Shown here: positions 6,556 to 13,296 of the stretch, in pieces | Layout: each line of letters begins with the position of its first letter | How positions within the stretch are numbered: position 1 is the stretch's first letter | NCBI GenBank assembly: GCA_041740935.1 | Contig: JBGSLA010000197.1 | Location: 1 to 19,351 of the forward strand | DNA length: 19,351 bases | Origin: JBGSLA01 sp041740935 | Lineage (GTDB): Bacteria; Desulfobacterota; Desulfobaccia; Desulfobaccales; 0-14-0-80-60-11 | Direction: 5' to 3' | The notes under the pieces: model-generated | Told to the model about the DNA's origin: nothing | The model's database searches: none | The model's input: only the letters and a program-made list of their open reading frames with translations | Program-made: the position numbers and the translations under genes

Positions 6556-8523
6556 ATGACGGATTTTTCTTCCTCGGGCGGCTCACACCCGCCTGCCTCT
6601 GGGTCGGAAAACCCTTCCTCTGAGATTTCCCTGGACTCTCATTCTGAAGCGAAAGATTTCCGTCGCACCCTGGTTCTGGCCCTCGGCGCCCTGGGAGTGG
6701 TCTATGGCGACATCGGCACCAGCCCTTTGTATGCGGTGAAGGAATGCTTTCACGGCCTTCACGCCATCGCCATCACCCAGGCCAACATCCTGGGCGTCAT
6801 GTCCCTCATTTTCTGGTCCCTGACCATGGTGGTCACCATCAAGTACGTGACCTTTATTTTAAAAGCGGACAACGAAGGCGAAGGCGGCATCTATGCTTTG
6901 GCCGCTCTTTTTCTGGGGCGGGGAGCCAGGGAAGTATCCGAACGGACCGTGAAGCGCCTCGTCTTACTAGCCATTTTCGGCGCCGCCTTGCTTTACGGCG
7001 ACGGCCTGATCACGCCGGTGATCTCGGTGCTCTCCGCGGTGGAAGGCCTCAATGTGGCCACCACCGCGGCGGAGCCCTACGTGCTGCCCCTCGCCTGCGT
7101 TATTCTGGTGGCTCTCTTCATGGTGCAGCGCCACGGCACTGAGCGCCTGGGCCGGGTCTTCGGGCTCATCACGATTTTGTGGTTCATCTCCCTGGCCGGC
7201 CTCGGTCTGCTGCAGATTTTGCAACGCCCCGATGTTCTGGCGGCCCTGGACCCGCGTCACGCCGTCGCTTTCTTTAGGGTTAACCGCCTGCATGGCCTGG
7301 TGGTCTTGGGCGCGGTGGTGCTGGTTATCACCGGCGGCGAGGCCTTGTATGCCGACCTGGGGCATTTCGGCCGCGGCCCCATCCGGCTTTCCTGGCTGGC
7401 CATCGTCTTCCCGGCTCTGGTGCTCAATTATTTCGGGCAGGGCGCTTTGCTCCTGGATAATCCCCAGGCGGCCGGCAACCCTTTTTATCAAATGGCGCCG
7501 CGAGTCCTGCTTTACCCCATGGTGGTCCTGGCCACTTTGGCCACCATTATCGCGTCGCAAGCCATGATTTCCGGGGTGTTTTCCCTGACCCAACAGGCCA
7601 TCCAGATCGGCTACTGCCCCCGGCTCGAAATCGTCCACACCTCCGGCGAGACCAAAGGCCAGATTTACCTCCCCTGGGTAAACCGGATCATGATGATCGG
7701 CTGCCTGGGGCTGGCGGTGGCTTTCAAAGAATCGAGCGGCTTGGCTGCGGCCTACGGTATCGCCGTTACCGGCACCATGGGCATCACCACCCTGCTCTAT
7801 TATTACGTGGCCCGCTACAACTGGAACTGGCCGTTATGGAAGGTTTTTTTGCCGGTGGGGGTTTTTCTCTGCTTCGACCTGGCGTATTTTGGCTCGAATC
7901 TGCTGAAGTTCGTTGATGGCGGCTGGTTCACCGTCTCGGTGGCGGGGCTTCTGGCCATGGTGATGATCACCTGGCGGGACGGGCGGGCTGCCCTGGCCCG
8001 GCGGTTTGAGTATGCCAGGGGCCCCATTAAAGTCCTCTTGCAAGACCTGGAAACCTATCATCTGGTCCGTACTCCCGGCACCGCCGCCTTTCTGTCGGTC
8101 TCACCCACCGGCGTCCCGGTGGTGCTGCTGAATTACCTCAAGCATAACGAAGCCCTGCCCGAAAGAGCCATCCTGCTCTCCATCATCTCCGTCGATACCC
8201 CCTATGTTCCCAGAAAAAGGCGGATCAGCCTGGACGAACTGGGGCAGGGTTTCTACCGCCTGGTGGCTTCTTATGGATTTATGCAGACCCCCCATGTTCC
8301 GGAAATTCTGGAGATCGCCAGGGGACAAGGCCTCGACCTCGATATTCGTGCCACTTCCTTTTACCTGGGCCGGGAAACCCTTTTGACCGGCGGCGACACC
8401 CACATGGCCTCCTGGCGCAAAAGCCTGTTCACCTTTCTGTCCCGCAACGCCTGGAACGTCTCCACTTACTTCGGCATTCCCCCTGACCGGGTGGTGGAGC
8501 TGGGGAGCCAGGTGGAAATCTAA
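6556..8523 (+). CDS. kup: Kup-family low-affinity potassium uptake protein (655 aa)
   Basis: This is a KUP/HAK/KT family transporter that carries K+ into the cell with protons. The diagnostic N-terminal signature GVVYGDIGTSPLYAVKE is present, followed by about 12 hydrophobic segments, the ITGGEALYADLGHFG motif and NYFGQGALLL. The C-terminal third, from about residue 485, is soluble and ends in the TYFGIPPDRVVELG motif usual for bacterial Kup. The length is slightly above the roughly 620-630 aa typical of the family because of a Ser-rich tail of about 35 residues before the core. The ATG at 6556 is set by GGAGG eight bases upstream. The gene is probably controlled by the leader RNA before it, and stands convergent to the kdp regulatory genes. 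Confidence 0.97.
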   Translation: MTDFSSSGGSHPPASGSENPSSEISLDSHSEAKDFRRTLVLALGALGVVYGDIGTSPLYAVKECFHGLHAIAITQANILGVMSLIFWSLTMVVTIKYVTFILKADNEGEGGIYALAALFLGRGAREVSERTVKRLVLLAIFGAALLYGDGLITPVISVLSAVEGLNVATTAAEPYVLPLACVILVALFMVQRHGTERLGRVFGLITILWFISLAGLGLLQILQRPDVLAALDPRHAVAFFRVNRLHGLVVLGAVVLVITGGEALYADLGHFGRGPIRLSWLAIVFPALVLNYFGQGALLLDNPQAAGNPFYQMAPRVLLYPMVVLATLATIIASQAMISGVFSLTQQAIQIGYCPRLEIVHTSGETKGQIYLPWVNRIMMIGCLGLAVAFKESSGLAAAYGIAVTGTMGITTLLYYYVARYNWNWPLWKVFLPVGVFLCFDLAYFGSNLLKFVDGGWFTVSVAGLLAMVMITWRDGRAALARRFEYARGPIKVLLQDLETYHLVRTPGTAAFLSVSPTGVPVVLLNYLKHNEALPERAILLSIISVDTPYVPRKRRISLDELGQGFYRLVASYGFMQTPHVPEILEIARGQGLDLDIRATSFYLGRETLLTGGDTHMASWRKSLFTFLSRNAWNVSTYFGIPPDRVVELGSQVEI

Positions 8524-8528
8524 GGGAT

Positions 8529-8561
8529 GGGGGGACAAAGACCCCTGCCCTTAGGCGGCAG
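8529..8561. terminator. Weak stem-loops between convergent genes
   Basis: Only 58 bp separate the kup stop from the stop of the - strand response regulator. Two short inverted repeats lie there: GGGG..CCCC around 8531-8545, and CTGCC (8545-8549) with GGCAG (8557-8561). Neither is followed by a clear T run, so terminator function on either strand is a guess from position. Confidence 0.25.
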
Positions 8562-8581
8562 CTGAATTTCCTCTGGAAAAG

Positions 8582-9247
8582 TTAATCCCACACAATGCCC
8601 AGTTGGGTATAAGGCCGGCTCGTCACCCTCTCCAGATTCTTCCTGGCCGGTTCATACGTCGGGTCCATCTCCAGAGCCACCCGGTAATTGGTCTCCGCGT
8701 CATGGCGATCACCTTTGGCCTCGCAGATGCCGCCTAAAATGTTATAGGCCTCCGGCCGGTTATGTTTTATGAAAATGGCCTTTTTGGCATAGACCCGGGC
8801 AACCTCGAACTCCCCGGCCTGAATGCTTTGTCTGGCCAGAGCGACATAATATTCATATTTCCGGGCCGGCCGCCCTTCCGGGGCGGCTTGCAAAACCCGG
8901 CTCACCATGTCCCGCACGGCAGTGGGATCAAAGGGTTTTTGCAGAAAATCCACCGCCCCGATTCTCATGGCCTCCACCGCCACCTCGATGGAGCCGTACG
9001 CGGTGATCATGATGACCATCAGGTCGGGGTATTTATCCGCGACCCGCCGCAGGACTTCCAGCCCATCCATGCCCGGCAGCTTGAGGTCCAGGAGCATGAG
9101 TTTAAATGACTTTTCCTGAAGCTTCTGCAACGCCTCTTCCCCGGTGCCGGCAGTGTCCGCCGCAATGTTCAGGGCTTCCAGGGCCAAAGACAGGGTGAGG
9201 CGAATGTTTCTTTCGTCATCCACGATTAATACGGCCGCACTGCTCAT
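8582..9247 (-). CDS. Receiver-TPR response regulator (221 aa)
   Basis: Residues about 4-120 are a CheY-type receiver: acidic pair Asp10/Asp11, phospho-acceptor Asp54 in LLLDLKLPGMDG, then MITAYGS and the conserved Lys in FLQKPFDP. The remainder, about 140-215, reads as helical TPR-like repeats (ARQSIQAGEFEVARVYAKKA and a following AEAKGD-like unit) rather than a DNA-binding domain. The output is therefore likely protein-protein contact. I chose the ATG at 9247 because AAGGAG lies seven bases before it; an in-frame ATG two codons upstream is too close to that site. It lies 71 bp after the histidine kinase and is probably its partner, at the end of the kdp transcript. Confidence 0.9.
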   Translation of the reverse strand: MSSAAVLIVDDERNIRLTLSLALEALNIAADTAGTGEEALQKLQEKSFKLMLLDLKLPGMDGLEVLRRVADKYPDLMVIMITAYGSIEVAVEAMRIGAVDFLQKPFDPTAVRDMVSRVLQAAPEGRPARKYEYYVALARQSIQAGEFEVARVYAKKAIFIKHNRPEAYNILGGICEAKGDRHDAETNYRVALEMDPTYEPARKNLERVTSRPYTQLGIVWD

Positions 9248-9318
9248 GAGCATTCTCCTTCTGCACAACGACTTGGCGAGCCGTGGGGTTAAAAGGACGG
9301 CGCTTTCCCCACCGGCTG

Positions 9319-11163
9319 TTAACCATGAGATTGCCTCTCAGTTTTGGGGAGGGTAAACCAAAAGGTGCTGCCCTGGCCGGGTTCGCTCTCCAAGCCTATT
9401 TCTCCGCCATGGGCCTCGATGATATTCCTGGCAATGGCCAGACCCAGTCCCGTGCCTTTTCTGACACTCCCCGGAACCTGAAAATATTTACCAAAGACCT
9501 GGGCCTGATATTCTTTGGGTATGCCTTCCCCGGTATCCCTGACTTCGAATCTGACGAACTCTCCCTCAGGCACGGCCCGGATTTCGATGGCGCCCCCCGC
9601 CGGGGTATGCCGGATGGCGTTGGTGATTAAATTGGCAAAAACCAGCTCCAGGCGCTCGGGGTCGGCAAAGACTTCCTCACCGAAGGGCGGCGGGAGGTGG
9701 GACAGCCTGAGTCCCCGCTCCTCCGCCAGAAGCCGGTGTTGGTTGACGGCCTGCTCCATGAGAGGGGCGACTCCAACCGGGATACGCCGCAGCTCCAGTT
9801 TGCCTGACTGGACGCGGACAATGCCCAGAATGTCATCCACCAGGTTCCGCAAGCGCTCGCAGTCTTCCCGGGCGGCATAAATCAGGTCGAGCTGCTTTTC
9901 CGTCATGGTTCCCGCCAGTTGCTCCAGCAAAATATGGACGGCCAGCTGGAGAGAAGTCAATGGCGTCCGAAATTCGTGGGCAAAGGTGGCCACCAGGTTC
10001 TTGCTCATGTCATCCAGCTTGCTGAGCAGGGTCACGTCCCGGAGGACAATACTGATGCTGCCCAGACTGCCCGTGTCGTCATACACCGGTGAAGCCTGGG
10101 CCAGCAGGTAGCGCTCCCCCTCGGGGGCGCCGATTTTCACCGCCTCGTCCAGGTCCAGGGGCAGATAAGCCCCCCTGCCGGCCAGCACGTGTTTCCAGGC
10201 TTTGTCGATGGCCGCGGCCAGCGCCGCTTCCAGGGTTCTCACCGATTCACCGAGAAGGCCGGACAAAGCGGGACCCAACAGGGCCAGCGCCGCCCGGTTG
10301 ACGTTGATGATCTTCCCCTCGAGGTCAGTGGAGATTACCGGCTCAGGCAGGCTGTCGATGGCCGCCTGGGAGGCGTGTTGGGCCTGGAGCAGCTCCCCCA
10401 GAGAACTTTTGCGGTAGCGGTCCAGGCTGTCGGTCATGGTGTTGAACTCCCGGGCCAGCAGGGCAATTTCATCGCTGCCCTCTACCTTAGCCCGCACCTC
10501 CAGGTCCCCTTCCTTGATCCGGCGGGCGGTTTGGGTGAGCACTGACAGGGGCCGGATAATCCGGGTAGTCAGAGCCATGGAGGCGATGATGCCCACCAGG
10601 GCCGCCAGCAGCGCGGCCAAGGTGATGAAAGTCTCCAAACGCCGGGAAAATTTTCGGACCTCATCACTTTTTCTGACCATGGCGTCCTGGTTCATGGCCA
10701 GAATATGATCCGCCCCTTCCTTGACAGCCAGAAATTTGGGCAGGAGTTCGGCAAAAAACCGCTTCTTCAAAACTTCGAGATTGCTCTCCTGGATAAAATT
10801 CTCATAGGCCGCCAGATAATCCCGCCAGCGTTTCCCCAGGGCTGCGGATGCATCCTGTTCCCCCTTTTCCGTGATATTTTTAACCTGGGCTTCCAGTGCT
10901 TCTTCAAAAATGGCGCGGTGGCGCCAGGCCAGTTGTTCGCCTTCCTGCCGCCTCCCTAGAGCGATAAAAAGCGCCGCCGAGTCCATTCTTTCGATGGCTT
11001 CCTTCATGCGCTGGGCCGCCAGCACGCTGCGATAGTTATCCTTGAGGATCCTCTCCGAACTTTCGCCCAACCGGCCGATGGTGGTGATGGCAATCACCCC
11101 CAGCACCAGGAGCGCCAGGGCCAGGGGGACCTGGGCCAGGAGGAGTTTGGTTTTGAGAAGCAT
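9319..11163 (-). CDS. HAMP-PAS sensor histidine kinase (614 aa)
   Basis: A membrane helix at about 7-28, a roughly 145-residue helical periplasmic segment and a second helix at about 176-198 are followed by a HAMP linker (TTRIIRPLSVLTQTARRIKE). A PAS domain at about 262-375 (AIDSLPEPVISTDLEGKIIN) precedes the kinase core. The H box is FAHEFRTPLTSLQ with His396, and the ATPase part shows FANLITNAIRHTP, DTGEGIP and GTGLGLAIARNI. The layout resembles KinB-type kinases rather than the KdpD kinase half. It starts six bases after the kdpD stop, with AGGGGAA next to its ATG. It most likely supplies the kinase activity that the short KdpD lacks, and may phosphorylate the receiver-TPR protein, the NtrC-type activator, or both. 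Confidence 0.94.
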   Translation of the reverse strand: MLLKTKLLLAQVPLALALLVLGVIAITTIGRLGESSERILKDNYRSVLAAQRMKEAIERMDSAALFIALGRRQEGEQLAWRHRAIFEEALEAQVKNITEKGEQDASAALGKRWRDYLAAYENFIQESNLEVLKKRFFAELLPKFLAVKEGADHILAMNQDAMVRKSDEVRKFSRRLETFITLAALLAALVGIIASMALTTRIIRPLSVLTQTARRIKEGDLEVRAKVEGSDEIALLAREFNTMTDSLDRYRKSSLGELLQAQHASQAAIDSLPEPVISTDLEGKIINVNRAALALLGPALSGLLGESVRTLEAALAAAIDKAWKHVLAGRGAYLPLDLDEAVKIGAPEGERYLLAQASPVYDDTGSLGSISIVLRDVTLLSKLDDMSKNLVATFAHEFRTPLTSLQLAVHILLEQLAGTMTEKQLDLIYAAREDCERLRNLVDDILGIVRVQSGKLELRRIPVGVAPLMEQAVNQHRLLAEERGLRLSHLPPPFGEEVFADPERLELVFANLITNAIRHTPAGGAIEIRAVPEGEFVRFEVRDTGEGIPKEYQAQVFGKYFQVPGSVRKGTGLGLAIARNIIEAHGGEIGLESEPGQGSTFWFTLPKTERQSHG

Positions 11164-11169
11164 TTCCCC

Positions 11170-12318
11170 TTACTCCTCCTCTTCAAAGGAAATGACATGC
11201 ACGTCGAACCCGGCGGCCTCTTCGATGATGCGGTGGGTCACCGAACGGCCCAGGAGCCTGCGCCACCAGGGCTGCTGAGAGCGGCCGATGACCAGGTGGC
11301 CCACCCCGTGGGACCGGGCAAAGTCGAGAAGCGCCGGCACCGGGTCCGAGGCTTGGAGGCGGACCACCTCCGCGCCCAATTCCCGGGCCTTCTGAAAATG
11401 TTCCAGGAGGTGGCGCTGGGTTTCGGCGTCAATCCGGGTGGGGGCCTCCCCCGGGGTTTCCACATAGACCACGAACCAGTGGGTGTTGAGGCGTCCGGCC
11501 ATGCGGGAGCCTTTGCGCAGCAGCGTCCTGGCCCGGGGGGAGGCCGAGGCCATGCAGACCATGACCCGGCCCAGGGCCCGGGGGGCGGTTCGGCCCAGCA
11601 GTTCCAGGTCGTCGGGGCCCGCTGGCTGCCGTCGTCCCAGGCTTTCGGCCACTTCCAGAAGGGACAGCTCCCGCAGGGTGGATAGATTGGCGATCTTGAA
11701 GAAATGGTCCAGGGCCCAGGGAATCTTGTCCTCGGTGTAAATTTTGCCAGTTTTCAGGCGCTCCATCAAGTCATCCACCGACAGGTCCACGGTGACCACC
11801 TGGTCGGCTTCCTTCACAAAGGTGTCGGGGATGGTCTCCCGGACCACCACCCCGGTCACCCGTTCGATGAGGTCGTTCAGACTCTCCAGGTGCTGGATAT
11901 TGAAGGCGCAGATGACGTTGAGGCCCGCCTCGATGATCTCCAGGATGTCCTGATAGCGTTTCCGGTGGCGGCACAAGGGTACATTGGTGTGGGCCACTTC
12001 GTCCACCATGGCGATGGCCGGGCGCCGGGCCAGGACCGCATCGAGATCCATCTCTTCCACCGTGATGCCCCGATATTCGAACTCCTTGCGGGGAATCACC
12101 TCGAGATCGCCGATGAGCTCCGCGGTTTCGGCCCGGCCATGGGGTTCGATGTAGGCCAGAACCACGTCCACGCCGCGCTGTTTCAGGGCGTGGGCCTCTT
12201 TCAGCATGCGCACGGTCTTGCCCACCCCCGCGGCAAAGCCGAGGTAGATCTTCAGCCGGCCGCGCTTGGCGCGCTCCAGCAGATCAAGAAAATCCTGGGC
12301 CCGGGTGGTAGTGGTCAT
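11170..12318 (-). CDS. kdpD: Short KdpD: N-terminal sensor and Usp-like domain only (382 aa)
   Basis: The protein matches the cytoplasmic N-terminal half of KdpD. It has a P-loop GFAAGVGKT at about 27-35, the YIEPHGRAET segment, DEVAHTN (Walker-B-like) and FNIQHLESLND, then a universal stress protein-like domain from about 250 that ends in LVIGRSQQPWWRRLLGRS. The four membrane helices and the histidine kinase of full KdpD (about 890 aa in E. coli) are absent, and the gene ends cleanly with TAA. Such short KdpD proteins are known in other bacteria, so this is probably not a broken gene. In the KdpD family this half senses K+, ATP or c-di-AMP. The adjacent downstream kinase is its probable partner. 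It is separated from kdpC by a repeat-rich gap. Confidence 0.93.
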   Translation of the reverse strand: MTTTTRAQDFLDLLERAKRGRLKIYLGFAAGVGKTVRMLKEAHALKQRGVDVVLAYIEPHGRAETAELIGDLEVIPRKEFEYRGITVEEMDLDAVLARRPAIAMVDEVAHTNVPLCRHRKRYQDILEIIEAGLNVICAFNIQHLESLNDLIERVTGVVVRETIPDTFVKEADQVVTVDLSVDDLMERLKTGKIYTEDKIPWALDHFFKIANLSTLRELSLLEVAESLGRRQPAGPDDLELLGRTAPRALGRVMVCMASASPRARTLLRKGSRMAGRLNTHWFVVYVETPGEAPTRIDAETQRHLLEHFQKARELGAEVVRLQASDPVPALLDFARSHGVGHLVIGRSQQPWWRRLLGRSVTHRIIEEAAGFDVHVISFEEEE

Positions 12319-12360
12319 GTCAGCAGTTAGCAGTCAGCAGCCAGTTCTCAACTTTTTTCC

Positions 12361-12386
12361 TCGTTCCCAAGTTGACCGGGGAACGA
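12361..12386. repeat. Hairpin-forming inverted repeat
   Basis: TCGTTCCC (12361-12368) and GGGAACGA (12379-12386) are perfect eight-base complements around a ten-base loop. The sequence resembles the scattered CTCGTTCCCAAG..GGGAACGAG elements found in many genomes. A T5 tract follows at 12391-12395 on the + strand only, so it does not look like a terminator for the - strand kdp transcript. Confidence 0.6.
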
Positions 12387-12401
12387 CAAGGTTTTTAAAA
12401 C

Positions 12402-12482
12402 TGTCATTCTGAGGAAGCTCCGCGACCAAGAATCTCATTCCTATTTGAAAACAGGAGATCCTTCGCGGCGCTCAGGATGACA
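12402..12482. repeat. REP-like palindromic repeat (TGTCATTCTGAG type)
   Basis: The left arm TGTCATTCTGAGGAAGC..GAATCTC and right arm GAGATCCTTCGC..GCTCAGGATGACA are imperfect inverted complements around an AT-rich centre. This is the familiar TCATTCTGAG/CTCAGGATGA element dispersed through many bacterial genomes. It could fold into a long stem in the kdp transcript and change mRNA stability or termination before kdpD. Confidence 0.75.
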
Positions 12483-12519
12483 AAAATGCTTTTTGTTGAT
12501 GTCTCAATTCGCCACCCTC

Positions 12520-12679
12520 CCAAACTGCCGGTCCAAAGCCGGTAGCCTAGCGCGGGAAAGCGCCGCGCATCCCGCCTTTGGGAGGCTTGGGAGTGATGTA
12601 GGGTGGGCACTGCCCACCACCATGGCGGGCAGGGACGGCCGCTACGGCTCACTCTTAGGCCTGCCAAACTGCCGGTCCA
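12520..12679. repeat. 16-bp direct repeats bounding a segment at the kdpC 3' end
   Basis: CCAAACTGCCGGTCCA occurs at 12520-12535 and again at 12664-12679, 144 bp apart. The second copy is inside the kdpC coding end (LDRQFG). The first copy, read on the - strand, would encode the same LDRQFG followed by RVAN and a stop. The arrangement looks like a small insertion or duplication that gave kdpC a new C-terminus. The enclosed segment holds the palindrome at 12598-12618. Confidence 0.6.
12598..12618. repeat. Short palindrome GTAGGGTGGGCA/TGCCCACC
   Basis: GTGGGCA and TGCCCAC pair perfectly around a single base at 12603-12617. The sequence belongs to a commonly scattered GTAGGGTGGGCA.TGCCCACC element and lies inside the segment bounded by the 16-bp direct repeats. 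Confidence 0.55.
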
Positions 12680-13238
12680 GGGCCAGGTTTAACAAGAGCA
12701 CGTTGATCCGGGGCTCGCCCAGAAAGCCCAGGTCCCGGCCATCTAAATTGGTTTGGATTATGGCCTCAATCCGCTCCGGCGAGACCCCCCGGGCCCTGGC
12801 CACCCGGGGCGCCTGCCACAGGGCCCCCTTTAAAGAAAGGTGCGGGTCCAGGCCGCTGGCCGAGGCGGTGACCAGTTCCACGGGAATGGGAAAAGCGGCC
12901 CCGGGGTTTTGTTGGTGCAAACGTTCCACCTCCCTTATAGCACGATCCCGGAGCTTCCGGGAAGTGGGGCCCAAATTTGAGCCGCCGGAGGCCAGGGGGT
13001 CATAGCCCGCCTCCCCCGCGGCGGACGGCCGGGGCTGGACATAGGCCGGGTGGGAGAACCGCTGGCCGATCAACTCCGAACCTATGATACGCCCCTGTTC
13101 ATCCCGCCAGAGGCTCCCCCCCGCCTGATGGGGAAACAGGAGCTGGGCCAGGCCGGTCACCAGCAGGGGGTAGGCCACCCCGGTGAGGAGCAGGGTGAAC
13201 AGGGTAACTCGCAGAGCAATCACTAATGTGTTGACCAT
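12642..13238 (-). CDS. kdpC: Potassium-transporting ATPase subunit KdpC (198 aa)
   Basis: KdpC is the single-pass subunit of the KdpFABC K+ pump and stabilises or assists the catalytic KdpB. The N-terminal membrane helix (VTLFTLLLTGVAYPLLVTGLA) is followed by conserved elements GSELIGQRF, FSHPAYVQPRPSAA, SGGSNLGPTS, VTASASGLDPHLS and GEPRINVLLLNLALD. The length agrees with the roughly 190 aa of the family. The last residues (RQFGRPKSEP) extend past the usual LNLALD ending and coincide with the second 16-bp direct repeat, so the tail may be new. The ATG at 13238 has AGGG upstream. A palindrome fills most of the 55-bp gap after kdpB. Confidence 0.96.
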   Translation of the reverse strand: MVNTLVIALRVTLFTLLLTGVAYPLLVTGLAQLLFPHQAGGSLWRDEQGRIIGSELIGQRFSHPAYVQPRPSAAGEAGYDPLASGGSNLGPTSRKLRDRAIREVERLHQQNPGAAFPIPVELVTASASGLDPHLSLKGALWQAPRVARARGVSPERIEAIIQTNLDGRDLGFLGEPRINVLLLNLALDRQFGRPKSEP

Positions 13239-13269
13239 GGTTTAGCCCTATGTACGCCAGGTTGTTTTG

Positions 13270-13296
13270 TAGGGGCGGGTTTGAAACCCGCCCTTA
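13270..13296. repeat. Perfect palindrome at the kdpB stop codon
   Basis: GGGCGGGTTT and AAACCCGCCC pair around one base at 13273-13293, and the element reaches into the TAA of kdpB (13294-13296). It resembles the common GTAGGGGCGGGTTTGAAACCCGCCC dispersed repeat. In the transcript it would form a very stable hairpin between kdpB and kdpC and could lower kdpC expression or protect upstream mRNA. Confidence 0.75.

Larger units (their letters stand above)
12319..12641. other. 323-bp noncoding gap between kdpC and kdpD, filled with repeats
   Basis: I see no convincing gene here; a - strand open frame (12404-12667) spans it but is made of repeat sequence. From kdpD outward it holds a short TCAGCAGTTAGCAGTCAGCAG direct repeat (12319-12341), an 8-bp hairpin, an 81-bp REP-like palindrome and a 144-bp repeat bounded by 16-bp direct repeats; these are listed separately where clear. 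No obvious promoter for kdpD stands out. Confidence 0.7.

Noticed and set aside
8524..8581. Strong bidirectional terminator between kup and the response regulator
   Set aside because: Only short stems without T runs are present, so I list it as a weak candidate rather than a firm terminator.
12404..12667. 87-aa - strand frame between kdpC and kdpD
   Set aside because: It is built from dispersed-repeat palindromes and part of the kdpC end in another frame, so it is not a credible gene.
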